Part shown: piece by piece, positions 16,296 to 24,339 of the stretch
How positions within the stretch are numbered: the stretch's first letter is position 1
Layout: each line of letters begins with the position of its first letter
Source of the DNA: Actinophytocola sp044466355
Lineage (GTDB): Bacteria > Actinomycetota > Actinomycetes > Mycobacteriales > Pseudonocardiaceae
DNA: 64,000 nt
Assembly: GCF_044466355.1 (NCBI RefSeq)
Contig: NZ_JBITMQ010000023.1
Coordinates: 47,248-111,247, forward strand
Direction of reading: 5' to 3'
Program-made: the position numbers and the translations under genes
The notes under the pieces: model-generated
Database searches by the model: none
The model's input: the letters and a program-made list of their open reading frames with translations, nothing else
What the model was told of the DNA's origin: nothing

Positions 16296-17066
16296 TTAGT
16301 CGTCAGTTATCTCTCTGTCCTCCGCGTCCGGAACTTGAGCGCCCACCTCGACAATGCGTTTCTCCGCCAGCCAAGCCAATCTCTTGGCTTGAAGCAACAA
16401 AGTGCGCCGCATACCTCCGGACACCTCCCGCTCAGAGATCATCTGAGAGAGTCTTGATATCGTCGCCGCACGCCTGGCAATACGAATGTCGGAGTGTTTT
16501 CGATCTTCCCACAACTCGTCTGGGATTATGCGCCCTCGCACGGGAATGGGCAACTCTACTTCCTCAGTTGCGTGAATCTCACCCTCGTTGAGAACGGCAT
16601 GGAACCGGCTGGCTTTCTCCAGTTGCAGATAGACAGTGTACTCATATGGATTGAGCATCACGCGCTTTTCAGCCGCCGTCGCTTTCTTCTCCGGATCTTT
16701 TGCGCTCGGAGCCACCGCAATACTCGGCACCGACCACATAGAAATCGTCGCGACTTCAAACGGATCGAGAATGAACTTTGCAACGGCATCGGAGCGCTGG
16801 CCTGTGAGGTGTCTACCAACACGATCCGAAAAGCTAGAGGAAGTCTGTCCGACATAGATAGGCTCGTCGTCGTAGTCGAAGAAAGCGTAGACTCCCGTCT
16901 TGGCTGCACCGATCGTTCCGTCGCCATTCGGATCCGGCTGCTGCATCAGCTCCTTGAATTTGGCGCGGATAGATTTGACAGCCGCTGGGGGCTGGTCGCG
17001 TTTCGGTATCTTCTGCACTGGCTGCATGAAGAAGTCATCGTCTGACCAGGGCTCGCCTGCAGGCAC
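16296..17066 (-). CDS. GIY-YIG nuclease domain protein, probable restriction endonuclease
   Basis: 256 residues from GTG 17066. The GIY-YIG core is GVYAFFDYDDEPIYVGQTSS (about residues 58-77), then the conserved Arg in SDRVGRHLTGQRS. A Glu/Asn pair follows after a helical insert (EKRVMLNPYEYTVYLQLEKA), as in Eco29kI-like and related restriction enzymes. The C-terminal third is charged and helical with no domain I know. It converges on the methyltransferase-vsr pair, so it is the likely cutting partner; alternatively it is a homing-type or repair nuclease. Cleavage specificity cannot be read from the sequence. Confidence 0.75.
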   Translation of the reverse strand: MPAGEPWSDDDFFMQPVQKIPKRDQPPAAVKSIRAKFKELMQQPDPNGDGTIGAAKTGVYAFFDYDDEPIYVGQTSSSFSDRVGRHLTGQRSDAVAKFILDPFEVATISMWSVPSIAVAPSAKDPEKKATAAEKRVMLNPYEYTVYLQLEKASRFHAVLNEGEIHATEEVELPIPVRGRIIPDELWEDRKHSDIRIARRAATISRLSQMISEREVSGGMRRTLLLQAKRLAWLAEKRIVEVGAQVPDAEDREITDD

Positions 17067-17236
17067 TCATACCCCCGTTGCTTACAGTTTCGACTGATCA
17101 CTCCCCGCTACCAGGAAGTGCACGACATCTTACCAACACGAGCATGACACCCGGTCGACTCAGCCATACCAGCATCGCGAGAGCTTCCCTGAACACTGCG
17201 GAGAGGCGTACGCACGAAGACTACAGTTGCGGAAGA

Positions 17237-17485
17237 CTAAGACTCCTCGTCTTCGTCCCAAGCATCGCCGCCGATTGGCGTCGAACTGTTCTTCTCCGCC
17301 CAGCGATAGTCGAAGGTCATACTGTGCCGCACGTCGACCAGCCCTCCTTCGAGAAGCTCCGCAGAGGCTGCGTTTATAGCACCTTCAACCGCACCGTTGT
17401 AGACCGCTTCCAGTCTCTTCTTTCCCGCTTTTCGATCGCCCAATTCGAACTCGATATTGATGGTCAGTATCTTTCTTGTCGCCAC
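17237..17485 (-). CDS. Small acidic protein of unknown function
   Basis: 82 residues if it starts at GTG 17485 (VATRKILTINIEFELGDRKA), which has AGAAGGG upstream; the frame is open to ATG 17581, but the extra residues overlap the hairpin element. It contains an amphipathic helix (GAVEGAINAASAELLEGGLV) and ends in a run of acidic residues (DAWDEDEES). It lies upstream of the GIY-YIG gene on the same strand, so it may be its regulator, inhibitor or a DNA-mimic accessory. No family is recognised. Confidence 0.5.
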   Translation of the reverse strand: MATRKILTINIEFELGDRKAGKKRLEAVYNGAVEGAINAASAELLEGGLVDVRHSMTFDYRWAEKNSSTPIGGDAWDEDEES

Positions 17486-17572
17486 GGTGATCACACCCTT
17501 CTGATTGGCACCTTGATCTCTAATCGCTCCGCGAGCAAGATCCGTTTCAGATACTCCCCACGAGGAGGGGGC

Positions 17573-17710
17573 TCCTGCCATCCCGTCGACCTGGCGTAGC
17601 CCGATCGTGCCGGGTCAAGGGGGCACTGTCCTCGTGGCCGGCGCTTTGGGCTGGGTCTGCCCCCTTGACGCGGTGCGATAGCCCTTGTGGAGGTCGACGG
17701 GATGGCAGGA
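17573..17710. repeat. 138-bp inverted-repeat (MITE-like) element
   Basis: The outer arms are 20 bp and perfect: TCCTGCCATCCCGTCGACCT (17573-17592) and its complement at 17691-17710. Inside are a second perfect pair, GTCAAGGGGGCA (17614-17625) and TGCCCCCTTGAC (17658-17669), and weaker pairing between. It could be a miniature transposable element or a strong RNA hairpin. It separates the defence cargo from the conjugation genes. Confidence 0.6.
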
Positions 17711-17985
17711 CTTTCCCCCGACGAACCGCAGCCGGACCGCGGTCCCGCCATCCTGTTGGCCTGCCCGTCCGGCGAGGACATTCTCTTGCCGGTTCAGCGC
17801 GGGCCTTGCTCCCGGCCCGCCTTCGGCCGACCGGCGCGCGCTGGGACCGGCGCCAGCCGCACGCCCAGCGCGCAGTGCCGCGTCGGCCATGAGCACAGCG
17901 GGCCAGCGGGCGCCGACAGGCGCCCGCCTTGAACAAGTAGAGAAAGTCTGAACACAGCAGCCAACCGGTGGGCGTCCATGTCGGA
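17711..17985. other. Non-coding GC-rich spacer
   Basis: No gene seen. Open frames on both strands lack recognisable protein sequence. The stretch continues the repeat-like composition of the hairpin element and may be part of the same dispersed repeat. Confidence 0.35.
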
Positions 17986-18525
17986 CTAGTCGGCGGCGCG
18001 AACCTGCGGACCACGTCCAAGCTGGACAGTTGCGTCTCGCTGGAAGCACGCGCCAGAACCAGAGGGGTCGGGGACGACACGCACAAGCTCGAAACCGCGA
18101 TCGGCGTAGTAGCGCCACAACCCAGGATTGGACCGCCACGCGTCGAGCCTGATCCACTTGCAACCCACTTCGATGGCGCGGCGCGCGGCCCAGTCGATGA
18201 GCGCGGAACCGAGTTCGATCCCCTTTGCGGCTGGCTCGGTGACCATGCGGTGGAGGTAGAGGGCCTCGTCGGGGTGATCCTCGGGCAACCACATCGCCGG
18301 GTCGGCGTTTCGGTCGACGGTGATCGTTCCAACAACCGTCTCCGCTGGATCACGGACGAGCCAACAGGTCTTGGCGGCAATCGCGGCTCGGATGTTGTCG
18401 AGCTTCACCGGGTACTGCCACTGGTCCAGCCCGACATCCGCGAGAGCTGCAGCCGCTCGCACCCACATGTCAGCCACCACGCCCACGTCGGCGGAAGTCG
18501 CCCGACTGACCGTGACCGTGTCCAT
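17986..18525 (-). CDS. GNAT-family N-acetyltransferase
   Basis: 179 residues. The acetyl-CoA fold is readable: ATSADVGVVADMWVRAAA at the start, VVGTITVDRNAD (beta strand 4), LHRMVTEPAAKGIELGSALI (motif A, with an unusual KGIELG in place of RGxGxG), and NPGLWRYYADRGFELVRVV near the end. It overlaps the GntR regulator (TGATG) and is therefore in its operon. The substrate is unknown; the pairing of GNAT with a GntR regulator in an AICE could mean a small-molecule or toxin-modifying role. Confidence 0.82.
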   Translation of the reverse strand: MDTVTVSRATSADVGVVADMWVRAAAALADVGLDQWQYPVKLDNIRAAIAAKTCWLVRDPAETVVGTITVDRNADPAMWLPEDHPDEALYLHRMVTEPAAKGIELGSALIDWAARRAIEVGCKWIRLDAWRSNPGLWRYYADRGFELVRVVPDPSGSGACFQRDATVQLGRGPQVRAAD

Positions 18526-19283
18526 CAGGCGCTCGGCTTCGGGTGTTCGCGCTCGTACACGATCACGTGACGGTCGCCGGGTAGTACGTACTTCTCGACG
18601 CGTCCGACCTTGTCGTCCGCGGTGAAGCCGGTCAGGTAGTGCACAGCCACCGGCGTCCCGGTCGGCAGGGCCAGACGTGTGGACTCCTCCGGCGTTGGCA
18701 TCCGGACGTAGTACTCGTCGATCGCGCGTACCTCACGGCCGAGAAGACGCGTGATGACAGCGTTCGAACCCTCCGGCATGTCGGCCGGGTTCATGATCGG
18801 GGTGTCCTTCACGAGATCGAGCAGGTAGTACGTGTCGTTGATGTTGAACGGCTCGCCGTCGATACTGCGGACCCGTCGGCGCACGGCCACCGGCGTCCCC
18901 TCAGGCACCCCGTATCGGGCAGCCACCAACCGGTCAGCGGCCTCGATCTTGACGTCGATCTGCTGCGACGGCGTCCGCCCTTCCTCGGTGAGCGACGTCA
19001 TGAACCGGTCCATCACCTTGGATCGCCGCGGCTCCTCGTCGGACTGCGGCCGGTACACCATGTTCCGTCGCTGCCGGACAGTGCGGCCACGGCCCGCCCG
19101 GGCGGACACGAGGCCCTCCTGTTCGAGCTGAGCAAGCGCCTTGCGCACGGTCACCCGACTAGTGCCGTACTGCTCCTGTAGCTGAGCCTCGGACGGGAAC
19201 TCCATCTCGGCGGTCAGGTTGCCGTCAACGATGGCCTTCCGCAGGTCAGCGGCGATGCGGCCGTACAGCGTGTCCGTTGCCAT
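18525..19283 (-). CDS. GntR-family regulator with UTRA domain (AICE transfer regulator)
   Basis: 252 residues. The N-terminal winged helix is clear (LYGRIAADLRKAIVDGNL, EAQLQEQYGTSRVTVRKALA, residues 5-75). The C-terminal UTRA effector domain runs from about 95 to 245 (VAVRRRVRSIDGEPFNINDT, LTGFTADDKVGRVEKYVLPG). Such proteins repress tra genes in Streptomyces plasmids and AICEs (KorA/TraR-like). A pair of perfect palindromic sites lies in the gap to the divergent transfer operon, so it probably represses both sides. It is co-transcribed with the GNAT gene. Confidence 0.88.
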   Translation of the reverse strand: MATDTLYGRIAADLRKAIVDGNLTAEMEFPSEAQLQEQYGTSRVTVRKALAQLEQEGLVSARAGRGRTVRQRRNMVYRPQSDEEPRRSKVMDRFMTSLTEEGRTPSQQIDVKIEAADRLVAARYGVPEGTPVAVRRRVRSIDGEPFNINDTYYLLDLVKDTPIMNPADMPEGSNAVITRLLGREVRAIDEYYVRMPTPEESTRLALPTGTPVAVHYLTGFTADDKVGRVEKYVLPGDRHVIVYEREHPKPSA

Positions 19284-19330
19284 CGCTCCTCTTCAGTCTC
19301 TCGTCACCTTCGGGTGTTGACACCTAGCTT

Positions 19331-19370
19331 ACCTGTAGATACATTTAATACAGCTCCTGTATCTACAGGT
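19331..19370. promoter_or_regulatory. GntR operator pair upstream of the transfer operon
   Basis: ACCTGTAGATACA (19331-19343) and TGTATCTACAGGT (19358-19370) are perfect inverted copies 14 bases apart. The right copy is part of the palindrome CCTGTA-TC-TACAGG (19356-19369). A further half-site (ATACAGG) follows at 19372-19378. The site lies between the divergent GntR gene and the first transfer gene. Confidence 0.75.
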
Positions 19371-19398
19371 AATACAGGACAGACTACCTGGAGGCGCT

Positions 19399-19752
19399 GT
19401 GTTGCGGAACATCCCCGTTCAGTTGTCCGGTCACAAGGTGCTGGTGACGGAGGCTCCGACCGTGAAGATGCGCCAGGGCAAGGACGGTCAGTCGGAGGTC
19501 GTGACGGACCGGGACGGTGCGACGCAGTTCGTGGTCGTGTTGTTCGTGAAGCCGCGGCCGAACCAGTCGGGTTACGCGGGTAAGGGCGCGGAGATCAAGT
19601 GCACGTTGGAGACGGACCCGGGTGACGAGGTGTCCGAGGGTGACCTGGTGGAGCTGATCAACCCGCGTGTGTCGCACTGGGAGAACGAGTTGGACGGTCG
19701 GATGATGTCCGGCCTGGCGTGGCGTGCGACGGGGATCAAGCCGGTCGCCTGA
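19399..19752 (+). CDS. AICE-conserved small protein upstream of transfer genes
   Basis: 117 residues from GTG 19399, with GGAGG five bases upstream. It reads as beta-rich (VQLSGHKVLVTEAPTVKM, ATQFVVVLFVKPRPN, GAEIKCTLETDPGDEV) and has no membrane segment or signal. Proteins of this length and position recur at the start of transfer operons in actinomycete integrative elements, but their role is not established. It is the first gene after the GntR operators and so likely under its control. Confidence 0.72.
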   Translation: MLRNIPVQLSGHKVLVTEAPTVKMRQGKDGQSEVVTDRDGATQFVVVLFVKPRPNQSGYAGKGAEIKCTLETDPGDEVSEGDLVELINPRVSHWENELDGRMMSGLAWRATGIKPVA

Positions 19753-19985
19753 TCGCCACTTTCTTCCGAGTAACCGATTTCGAGCGCGTTTTCTAAGCCG
19801 TTTTTCTGGGCTGCTTGTTCTTTGAGAATTCCACAGTGGGCCGATCTATGCCTTCTTCCGGCGCTGCGAGAGGTGTCGGGAGAGGAAGGGTTTCGTTTGT
19901 TCCCGCGCTGGTCGCTGCCGTTGGTGGGGCGGTTGGCGCGGGGACATTCGTGGCGCTTTCTGTTGGCAGGAAGGGAGGTTGGGTG

Positions 19986-20165
19986 GTGACGCGGAGAGTG
20001 CGGCCGGTGGTGGTGCGGCAGCGGATCGCGGAGCGGTTGGAGCGTGAGCGGGTGCGTGTGGAGTCGTGCCCGGATGAGGAGTTGTTGGTGTCGCCGGTGT
20101 GGCGGCAGGGCTATGTGGCGGGTTTGCGGATCGCGCGGGTGATCGTGCGGGAAGGCGGCGAGTGA
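19986..20165 (+). CDS. Small basic AICE protein
   Basis: 59 residues from GTG 19986 with AGGGAGG seven bases upstream; the frame is open further back to 19815, but codon use there is not protein-like. Sequence: VTRRVRPVVVRQRIAERLER at the start, then SPVWRQGYVAGLRIARVIV. Strongly basic and helical. Its TGA overlaps the next ATG (TGATG). No function known. Confidence 0.5.
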   Translation: MTRRVRPVVVRQRIAERLERERVRVESCPDEELLVSPVWRQGYVAGLRIARVIVREGGE

Positions 20166-20362
20166 TGCGGGAGATTGAGCGGATTATCGAGGCGGCGAAC
20201 GCGGCGTACCGGGAGTTCGCGGCGACCGATCCGGACCGGGAGGTGCGGGACGTGGTGCGGAACGCGGTGCGGTTCCTGACGGTGGATCTGACGACGGCGG
20301 TGGAGTTCGCGGCCACGGTGTCGGGGCCGGTGTCGGGTCGGGTGATGGGGAGGGTGGCGTAG
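20165..20362 (+). CDS. Small helical AICE protein
   Basis: 65 residues (MREIERIIEAANAAYREFAA start). It overlaps the preceding gene by one base, and the next gene starts directly at 20363. The N-terminal half is an amphipathic helix; the end is Gly/Val-rich. Part of the translationally coupled chain 19986-20814. No family is recognised. Confidence 0.55.
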   Translation: MREIERIIEAANAAYREFAATDPDREVRDVVRNAVRFLTVDLTTAVEFAATVSGPVSGRVMGRVA

Positions 20363-20626
20363 ATGCAGATCGAGTCGGTGAACCGGAGGGCGCGGGAGCG
20401 GTACGCGTCGTTCGTGTCGGCGATGGACATGGTGCGTGAGGCGCTGGACAACCTGACTCCGGTGATCGGGAAGGTTCGCTGGGTCGGGGGCAGTTCCGGG
20501 TGGACGGTGCCGAGGCGGGAGGAGCTGGCCGGGATCAAACGCACCGTGGTGGAGGAGCTCGAACGACTGCGGGCCAAGACGAAGAAGTACGAGGCGGAGC
20601 TGGTCTCGCGGGAGTGGAGGCTCTGA
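20363..20626 (+). CDS. Small coiled-coil-type AICE protein
   Basis: 87 residues starting MQIESVNRRARERYASFVSA. The last 35 residues (EELAGIKRTVVEELERLRAK, TKKYEAELVSREW) have a heptad-like Leu/Val pattern suggesting a coiled coil. The stop shares a base with the next start. Function unknown. Confidence 0.6.
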   Translation: MQIESVNRRARERYASFVSAMDMVREALDNLTPVIGKVRWVGGSSGWTVPRREELAGIKRTVVEELERLRAKTKKYEAELVSREWRL

Positions 20627-20814
20627 TGTCGCATCAGGTGGACCGGGCCGTGGAGGACGTGGACAAGGCGATGGCGATGTTGCGGGAGGCGATCCGCCTG
20701 GTTCCGGCGCGGCGGCAGGCGTTCAAGGCGAACCATGACCGGATGGCGCGGGAGATGGCGCGGTTGACGGTGGCGTTGATGGACGCGCGCACGGCGATCG
20801 ATCCGAAGGACTAG
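20626..20814 (+). CDS. Small helical AICE protein
   Basis: 62 residues from ATG 20626 (overlapping TGA): MSHQVDRAVEDVDKAMAMLR, then a basic, helical remainder ending DARTAIDPKD. Last gene of the small-protein chain before a terminator-like hairpin. Function unknown. Confidence 0.58.
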   Translation: MSHQVDRAVEDVDKAMAMLREAIRLVPARRQAFKANHDRMAREMARLTVALMDARTAIDPKD

Positions 20815-20849
20815 CGGTAGCGGGACGGCAGAACAGACCAGGCAGGGAG

Positions 20850-20884
20850 CGGCCCCGATCACCCCTCACGGGTGGTTGGGGCTT
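20850..20884 (+). terminator. Intrinsic terminator-like hairpin before the tra gene
   Basis: A GCCCCGATCACCC / GGGTGGTTGGGGC stem with two mismatches and a short loop, followed by TTTCT. It probably separates the small-gene chain from the translocase gene or attenuates it. Confidence 0.6.
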
Positions 20885-20916
20885 TCTCGTGCCTGCTGAC
20901 GGGAGGTGAACAGGTC

Positions 20917-22305
20917 GTGAGCAAGACGAGCCGCGGGAACGCGGGTAAGCAGGAGTCGACGCGTCGGCCGGGCGCGGAGTGGCGTGCCGCTGGGTGGGCG
21001 ATGCGGCATCCGTTGAGCGTGGCGGTGCCGGGTGGGCTCGGCTGGGGCTGCGTGGAGTTGGGGCCGCAGACGATGGGGATCGGTGCCGGGCTGACTGCGG
21101 CTGCTGTTGGCGCGTGGTACCGGGGGCACCCGAACAGCTTCGACCGGGTGGTCACGCCGCGGGTGCGGTCGGCGCGGCGTCGGTGGTGGACCTACTCGGG
21201 TGGCCGGTGGCGCAGGGCTATGCAGGACTGCGAGCTGTTCACCACCCACCGCAAGACCGGCGCGGATCACTTCCCGCGGGTGCTGAAGGTGCGGGCGCAC
21301 TCGCCGACCGTGGACACGGTGTTCGTCGGGCTGGCGCGCGGTCAATCGGTGCGGTCGTTCACGGATCGGGTGGAGGAGCTGTGCGCGGCGCTGAACGTGG
21401 AGCGGATCGGGATCGAGAAGGTCAGGCCGCGGGTGGTCGGGCTCGTGGTGCAGCACGCCGAACCGTTCACCGAGGTCATCGACGCACCGGAGATGCCGGC
21501 GGATTCCGACGCGGTGGACCTGCGGTCGGTCTACCTCGGGGACGACGAGTTCGGCGGGGAGTGGCGCGAGTCGCTGACCGGGAACCACTGGTTCGTCGCC
21601 GGGGCCACGGGTGCGGGGAAGAACAGCATCGGGTGGTCGTTGCTGCGCACGCTCGCGCCGTTGATCCGGGATGGGCTGGTGCGGCTGTGGGTGTGCGACC
21701 CCAAGCAGATGGAGTTCGCCAAGCTCGCGCCGATCGCGCACCGCTACGCGGCCACCGATGAGGACTGCGCCGACCTGATCGCCGACTACGTCCAGGACCT
21801 CAAAGAAGGTCAGAGCCGGTTGGGCGGCAAGGGCAAGCGCACCCTCACCGTGTCGGCTGAGACGCCGATCAACCTGCTGATCGCCGACGAGATGGGCGCC
21901 CTGCTCGCCTACGGCGACTACGCCCGGGACAACCGGCGCAACCTCGCCATCGTGGGGTCGCAGGGCCGCTCGTCGGGGCACCACATGGTCGGGTTCGTCC
22001 AGGAACCCACCAAGGACACGGTGCCGGTGCGGGACCTGTTCACCGTGCGGGTGTGCCTGCGGCTGACTGCGGCCGGGCAGGTCGACAGCGTGCTCGGGGA
22101 AGACGCTCGGCTGCGGGGCGCGCTCGCTGACGAGATCCCCAACATCCCGGAAACCGCGGGCATCGGCTACGTCGTCCGCCCGCGCACCCGGACCCCGATG
22201 CGGGTCCGCGCCGCGTATGTCGACGACCGCGAGATCGATCAACTCGTCAACTTCGTCCGCACCGGCACACCGGGCGGGCGCGTCAACCTGGAAGTGGTGG
22301 CCTAA
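20917..22305 (+). CDS. FtsK/SpoIIIE-type conjugal DNA translocase (Tra/TraB-like)
   Basis: 462 residues from GTG 20917 with GGGAGG ten bases upstream. Hydrophobic residues at about 35-70 form the membrane anchor. Walker A is GATGAGKNS near residue 229, in the setting NHWFVAGATGAGKNSIGWSL. Walker B is LLIADEMGALL near 320, and FVQEPTKDTVPVRDLF fits the FtsK motor core. In AICEs and Streptomyces plasmids one such hexameric motor moves double-stranded DNA to the recipient after binding clt sequences. The Asn after the Walker Lys instead of Thr/Ser is a small oddity; Ser follows it. Confidence 0.9.
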   Translation: MSKTSRGNAGKQESTRRPGAEWRAAGWAMRHPLSVAVPGGLGWGCVELGPQTMGIGAGLTAAAVGAWYRGHPNSFDRVVTPRVRSARRRWWTYSGGRWRRAMQDCELFTTHRKTGADHFPRVLKVRAHSPTVDTVFVGLARGQSVRSFTDRVEELCAALNVERIGIEKVRPRVVGLVVQHAEPFTEVIDAPEMPADSDAVDLRSVYLGDDEFGGEWRESLTGNHWFVAGATGAGKNSIGWSLLRTLAPLIRDGLVRLWVCDPKQMEFAKLAPIAHRYAATDEDCADLIADYVQDLKEGQSRLGGKGKRTLTVSAETPINLLIADEMGALLAYGDYARDNRRNLAIVGSQGRSSGHHMVGFVQEPTKDTVPVRDLFTVRVCLRLTAAGQVDSVLGEDARLRGALADEIPNIPETAGIGYVVRPRTRTPMRVRAAYVDDREIDQLVNFVRTGTPGGRVNLEVVA

Positions 22306-22307
22306 CC

Positions 22308-22547
22308 ATGTCTTCGCTCGATGAGCGTCAAGCCCTCACGTTGGGCTCCCTGATCCTGCTGGGCCTCGTCACCCTCACCGCGGCCGTGCCGGTCGTCGGG
22401 TACGTGCTGCTCGGCCTGGTCATCCTGTCCGTTCTCGGACTGGTCGCCGGTGCGGTGGTGCTGTGGCGGAAAACCCGCTGGCAGCCCCTCGACGACCGTC
22501 CGATGCGAGTCGCCACGCCGGTCACGCAGAACCGGGAGGTGGCGTGA
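22308..22547 (+). CDS. Small membrane protein (spread-type)
   Basis: 79 residues. Two closely spaced hydrophobic helices (LGSLILLGLVTLTAAVPVVG and YVLLGLVILSVLGLVAGAVV, residues 12-52) and a short basic tail. It follows the tra gene by two bases and overlaps the next start in GTGA. Small membrane proteins here resemble Spd proteins that help plasmid spread through mycelium; no close family is recognised. Confidence 0.68.
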   Translation: MSSLDERQALTLGSLILLGLVTLTAAVPVVGYVLLGLVILSVLGLVAGAVVLWRKTRWQPLDDRPMRVATPVTQNREVA

Positions 22548-22762
22548 GCATGCTGCGCACCACAGGACAACTGATCGGAACCTGGCTGCGGGTCACCTTG
22601 CTGCTCGGGCTCGCCGTGCTGATCGCCGGGTGGATCTGGGGCTTCGGCTCCGGCCCGTTCGCGCTGGCCGTGGTCGCCGCGGTCGTCGTCGAGACGTTCG
22701 CTGTCCGCGGGCTGGCGCGGGAGTGGGTGTTCGAGGCACGCGGCCGCTGGTGGTGGTTGTGA
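22544..22762 (+). CDS. Small membrane protein (spread-type)
   Basis: 72 residues from GTG 22544 (overlapping the previous TGA), with MLRTTGQ two codons later as an alternative start. One or two hydrophobic helices (VTLLLGLAVLIAGWIWGF and FALAVVAAVVVETFAVRGLA) and an Arg/Trp-rich end. Its stop shares a base with the next ATG. Likely acts with its neighbours in DNA transfer or spread. Confidence 0.65.
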   Translation: MSMLRTTGQLIGTWLRVTLLLGLAVLIAGWIWGFGSGPFALAVVAAVVVETFAVRGLAREWVFEARGRWWWL

Positions 22763-23439
22763 TGGCCGATCAACTCGACCTGTTCGGCACCGGCACCACC
22801 GATCCCGGGCACGCATCCGCGGCTGACCCGGCTCGGGGCAGGTCTTCGCGACGTTCCCGGTCGACGGGCCGTCCCGAGGTCGCTGCCGAGGTGCTCGCCG
22901 ACGTGCACCACGGCCGGTACGGGCTGCTCGACGACGGCGACCGGTACGTGGTGTTCGAGGACGACACCCGCGTCCGGCTCGCCACCGACGAGAACGTACT
23001 CGCCTCGCTGACCGCGAACGGCTACGTGGAGCGTCGTCCCGCTCGGGACACCGTGTCGTGCAAGCACGGCGCGATCCGCCGACCGGTCACCCCGCTCCGA
23101 CTCACCAAGAGCGGGCACGCACTGATGCACCGCTGGGCAGCGCTCGCGAAACCGAAGGTCATCCGCGGTGACGAGTCCACCATGACCGCCTCGTGCGGCC
23201 ACTCCGCGCACGCGGTGGACGACCGGAAACCGTATGGGCGGTGGCGGGTGTCATGGCTTGCGGGCCGCACCGTGTCCCGTAACCAGGCCATCACCGCGCT
23301 GGTGCTCGCCTCACACGTCGCGGGCGGTGTGACCGGTCCGGCGCACCGCCATTGGCCGCACATCGTCGGCTGGGCAGTGGAACTGGACCTGACCGCAGAG
23401 GAAGCGGTCGCCGCAGTGCAACACACGTCGAACCGCTGA
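22762..23439 (+). CDS. AICE protein of unknown function with Cys/His region
   Basis: 225 residues from ATG 22762. The first 35 residues are low-complexity and basic. The middle (VLADVHHGRYGLLDDGDRYV, DENVLASLTANGYVERRPA) looks like a winged-helix-type fold, followed by a segment with TVSCKHGAIRRPVTPLRLTK and TASCGHSAHAV (two CxH pairs that could bind a metal). No established family is recognised. It belongs to the coupled transfer operon. Confidence 0.6.
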   Translation: MADQLDLFGTGTTDPGHASAADPARGRSSRRSRSTGRPEVAAEVLADVHHGRYGLLDDGDRYVVFEDDTRVRLATDENVLASLTANGYVERRPARDTVSCKHGAIRRPVTPLRLTKSGHALMHRWAALAKPKVIRGDESTMTASCGHSAHAVDDRKPYGRWRVSWLAGRTVSRNQAITALVLASHVAGGVTGPAHRHWPHIVGWAVELDLTAEEAVAAVQHTSNR

Positions 23440-23458
23440 TTCCAGAAAGGACGACCCC

Positions 23459-23662
23459 GTGTCTACAGCAGTCGAATCGGCCGCGTCCCTGTACGACGCC
23501 GCGACGCGTCGCCTCGACGAGGTCATCAAAACGATCGAGGACATCCCGGTCAGCGGCCTCCCGAACGAGAACTCCCGCACCGCGGTCCGGCTGGCTGCCG
23601 AGGCGTACGACCTGTGGCGCGGCCTCACGGCCGCCCGCGACGCGCTCACGGGCACCGGCTGA
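23459..23662 (+). CDS. Small helical AICE protein
   Basis: 67 residues from GTG 23459, with AGAAAGGACG upstream. Two amphipathic helices (ESAASLYDAATRRLDEVIKT and RTAVRLAAEAYDLWRGLTAA). No membrane segment. Function unknown. Confidence 0.6.
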   Translation: MSTAVESAASLYDAATRRLDEVIKTIEDIPVSGLPNENSRTAVRLAAEAYDLWRGLTAARDALTGTG

Positions 23663-23685
23663 CCACACAGAGAGGAGAACGGGCC

Positions 23686-24336
23686 ATGCACGGCAAGCTC
23701 GCCGACGTGATCCGGATCGGCGTCGCGGTCATCCTCGGCGGGATCGGCGCGGCGGCCGGGTTCACCCACACCCACGACTGGGCCGTCTCCCACGGCCAAA
23801 CCGGCTGGCTCGCCTGGGCGACCGCGGTGGTCATCGAGGGCATGGCCGTGGTCGCCGGGTTCGAGATCCACCACGACCGGGCCGCAGGTCGCCCGTACGC
23901 GCTCCCGGCGACCGTGCTGGTGTTCGGGGTGCTGGTCCAGATGACCGCCCAGGTCGCCGAAGCCGAACGCTCCCCGGCCGGGTGGCTGGTCGCCGCCATG
24001 CCCGCGCTCGGCTTCCTCGCGGTCGTCAAGCTGCTCATGCGGCGCGCACCGACCACCCCACCCGAAGAGACGGCCGACAAGGTGGAACCGGCAGCGGAAG
24101 CGCCCGAACCGCTCCCGGCACCGGCACCACCGGAGACGACTGCCGTTCCTCGAGTGCGGCTGCCCGCCGACATCACCGCCCGAATCGACGCCGCCATCAC
24201 CGCGGCACGGAACGAGGGCCGCGACCCCTCCGTCGAGGACATCCAACGCGTCGCCCGCGTACCTGCCGACCTGGCCCGGCGCGTGCTCGCCGACCGCCCG
24301 CCGACCAACGGGCACCCGCTCCCTTCGCTCGACTGA
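23686..24336 (+). CDS. DUF2637-type membrane protein (SpdB-like)
   Basis: 216 residues from ATG 23686, with AGAGGAGA upstream. Four hydrophobic helices occupy residues 8-120 (VIRIGVAVILGGIGAAAGFT, WLAWATAVVIEGMAVVAGFE, ALPATVLVFGVLVQMTAQVA, WLVAAMPALGFLAVVKLLMR), as in DUF2637 proteins of AICEs and phages. A Pro/Glu-rich linker leads to a helix-turn-helix-like tail (RIDAAITAARNEGRDPSVED) that may contact DNA. This architecture resembles Spd proteins that help plasmid spread between hyphal compartments. Confidence 0.75.
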   Translation: MHGKLADVIRIGVAVILGGIGAAAGFTHTHDWAVSHGQTGWLAWATAVVIEGMAVVAGFEIHHDRAAGRPYALPATVLVFGVLVQMTAQVAEAERSPAGWLVAAMPALGFLAVVKLLMRRAPTTPPEETADKVEPAAEAPEPLPAPAPPETTAVPRVRLPADITARIDAAITAARNEGRDPSVEDIQRVARVPADLARRVLADRPPTNGHPLPSLD

Positions 24337-24339
24337 CCC

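Noticed and set aside
20917..22305. A clt transfer-recognition repeat next to the tra gene
   Set aside because: I searched by eye for clusters of 8-bp direct repeats beside the translocase gene and saw none convincing; it may lie elsewhere.
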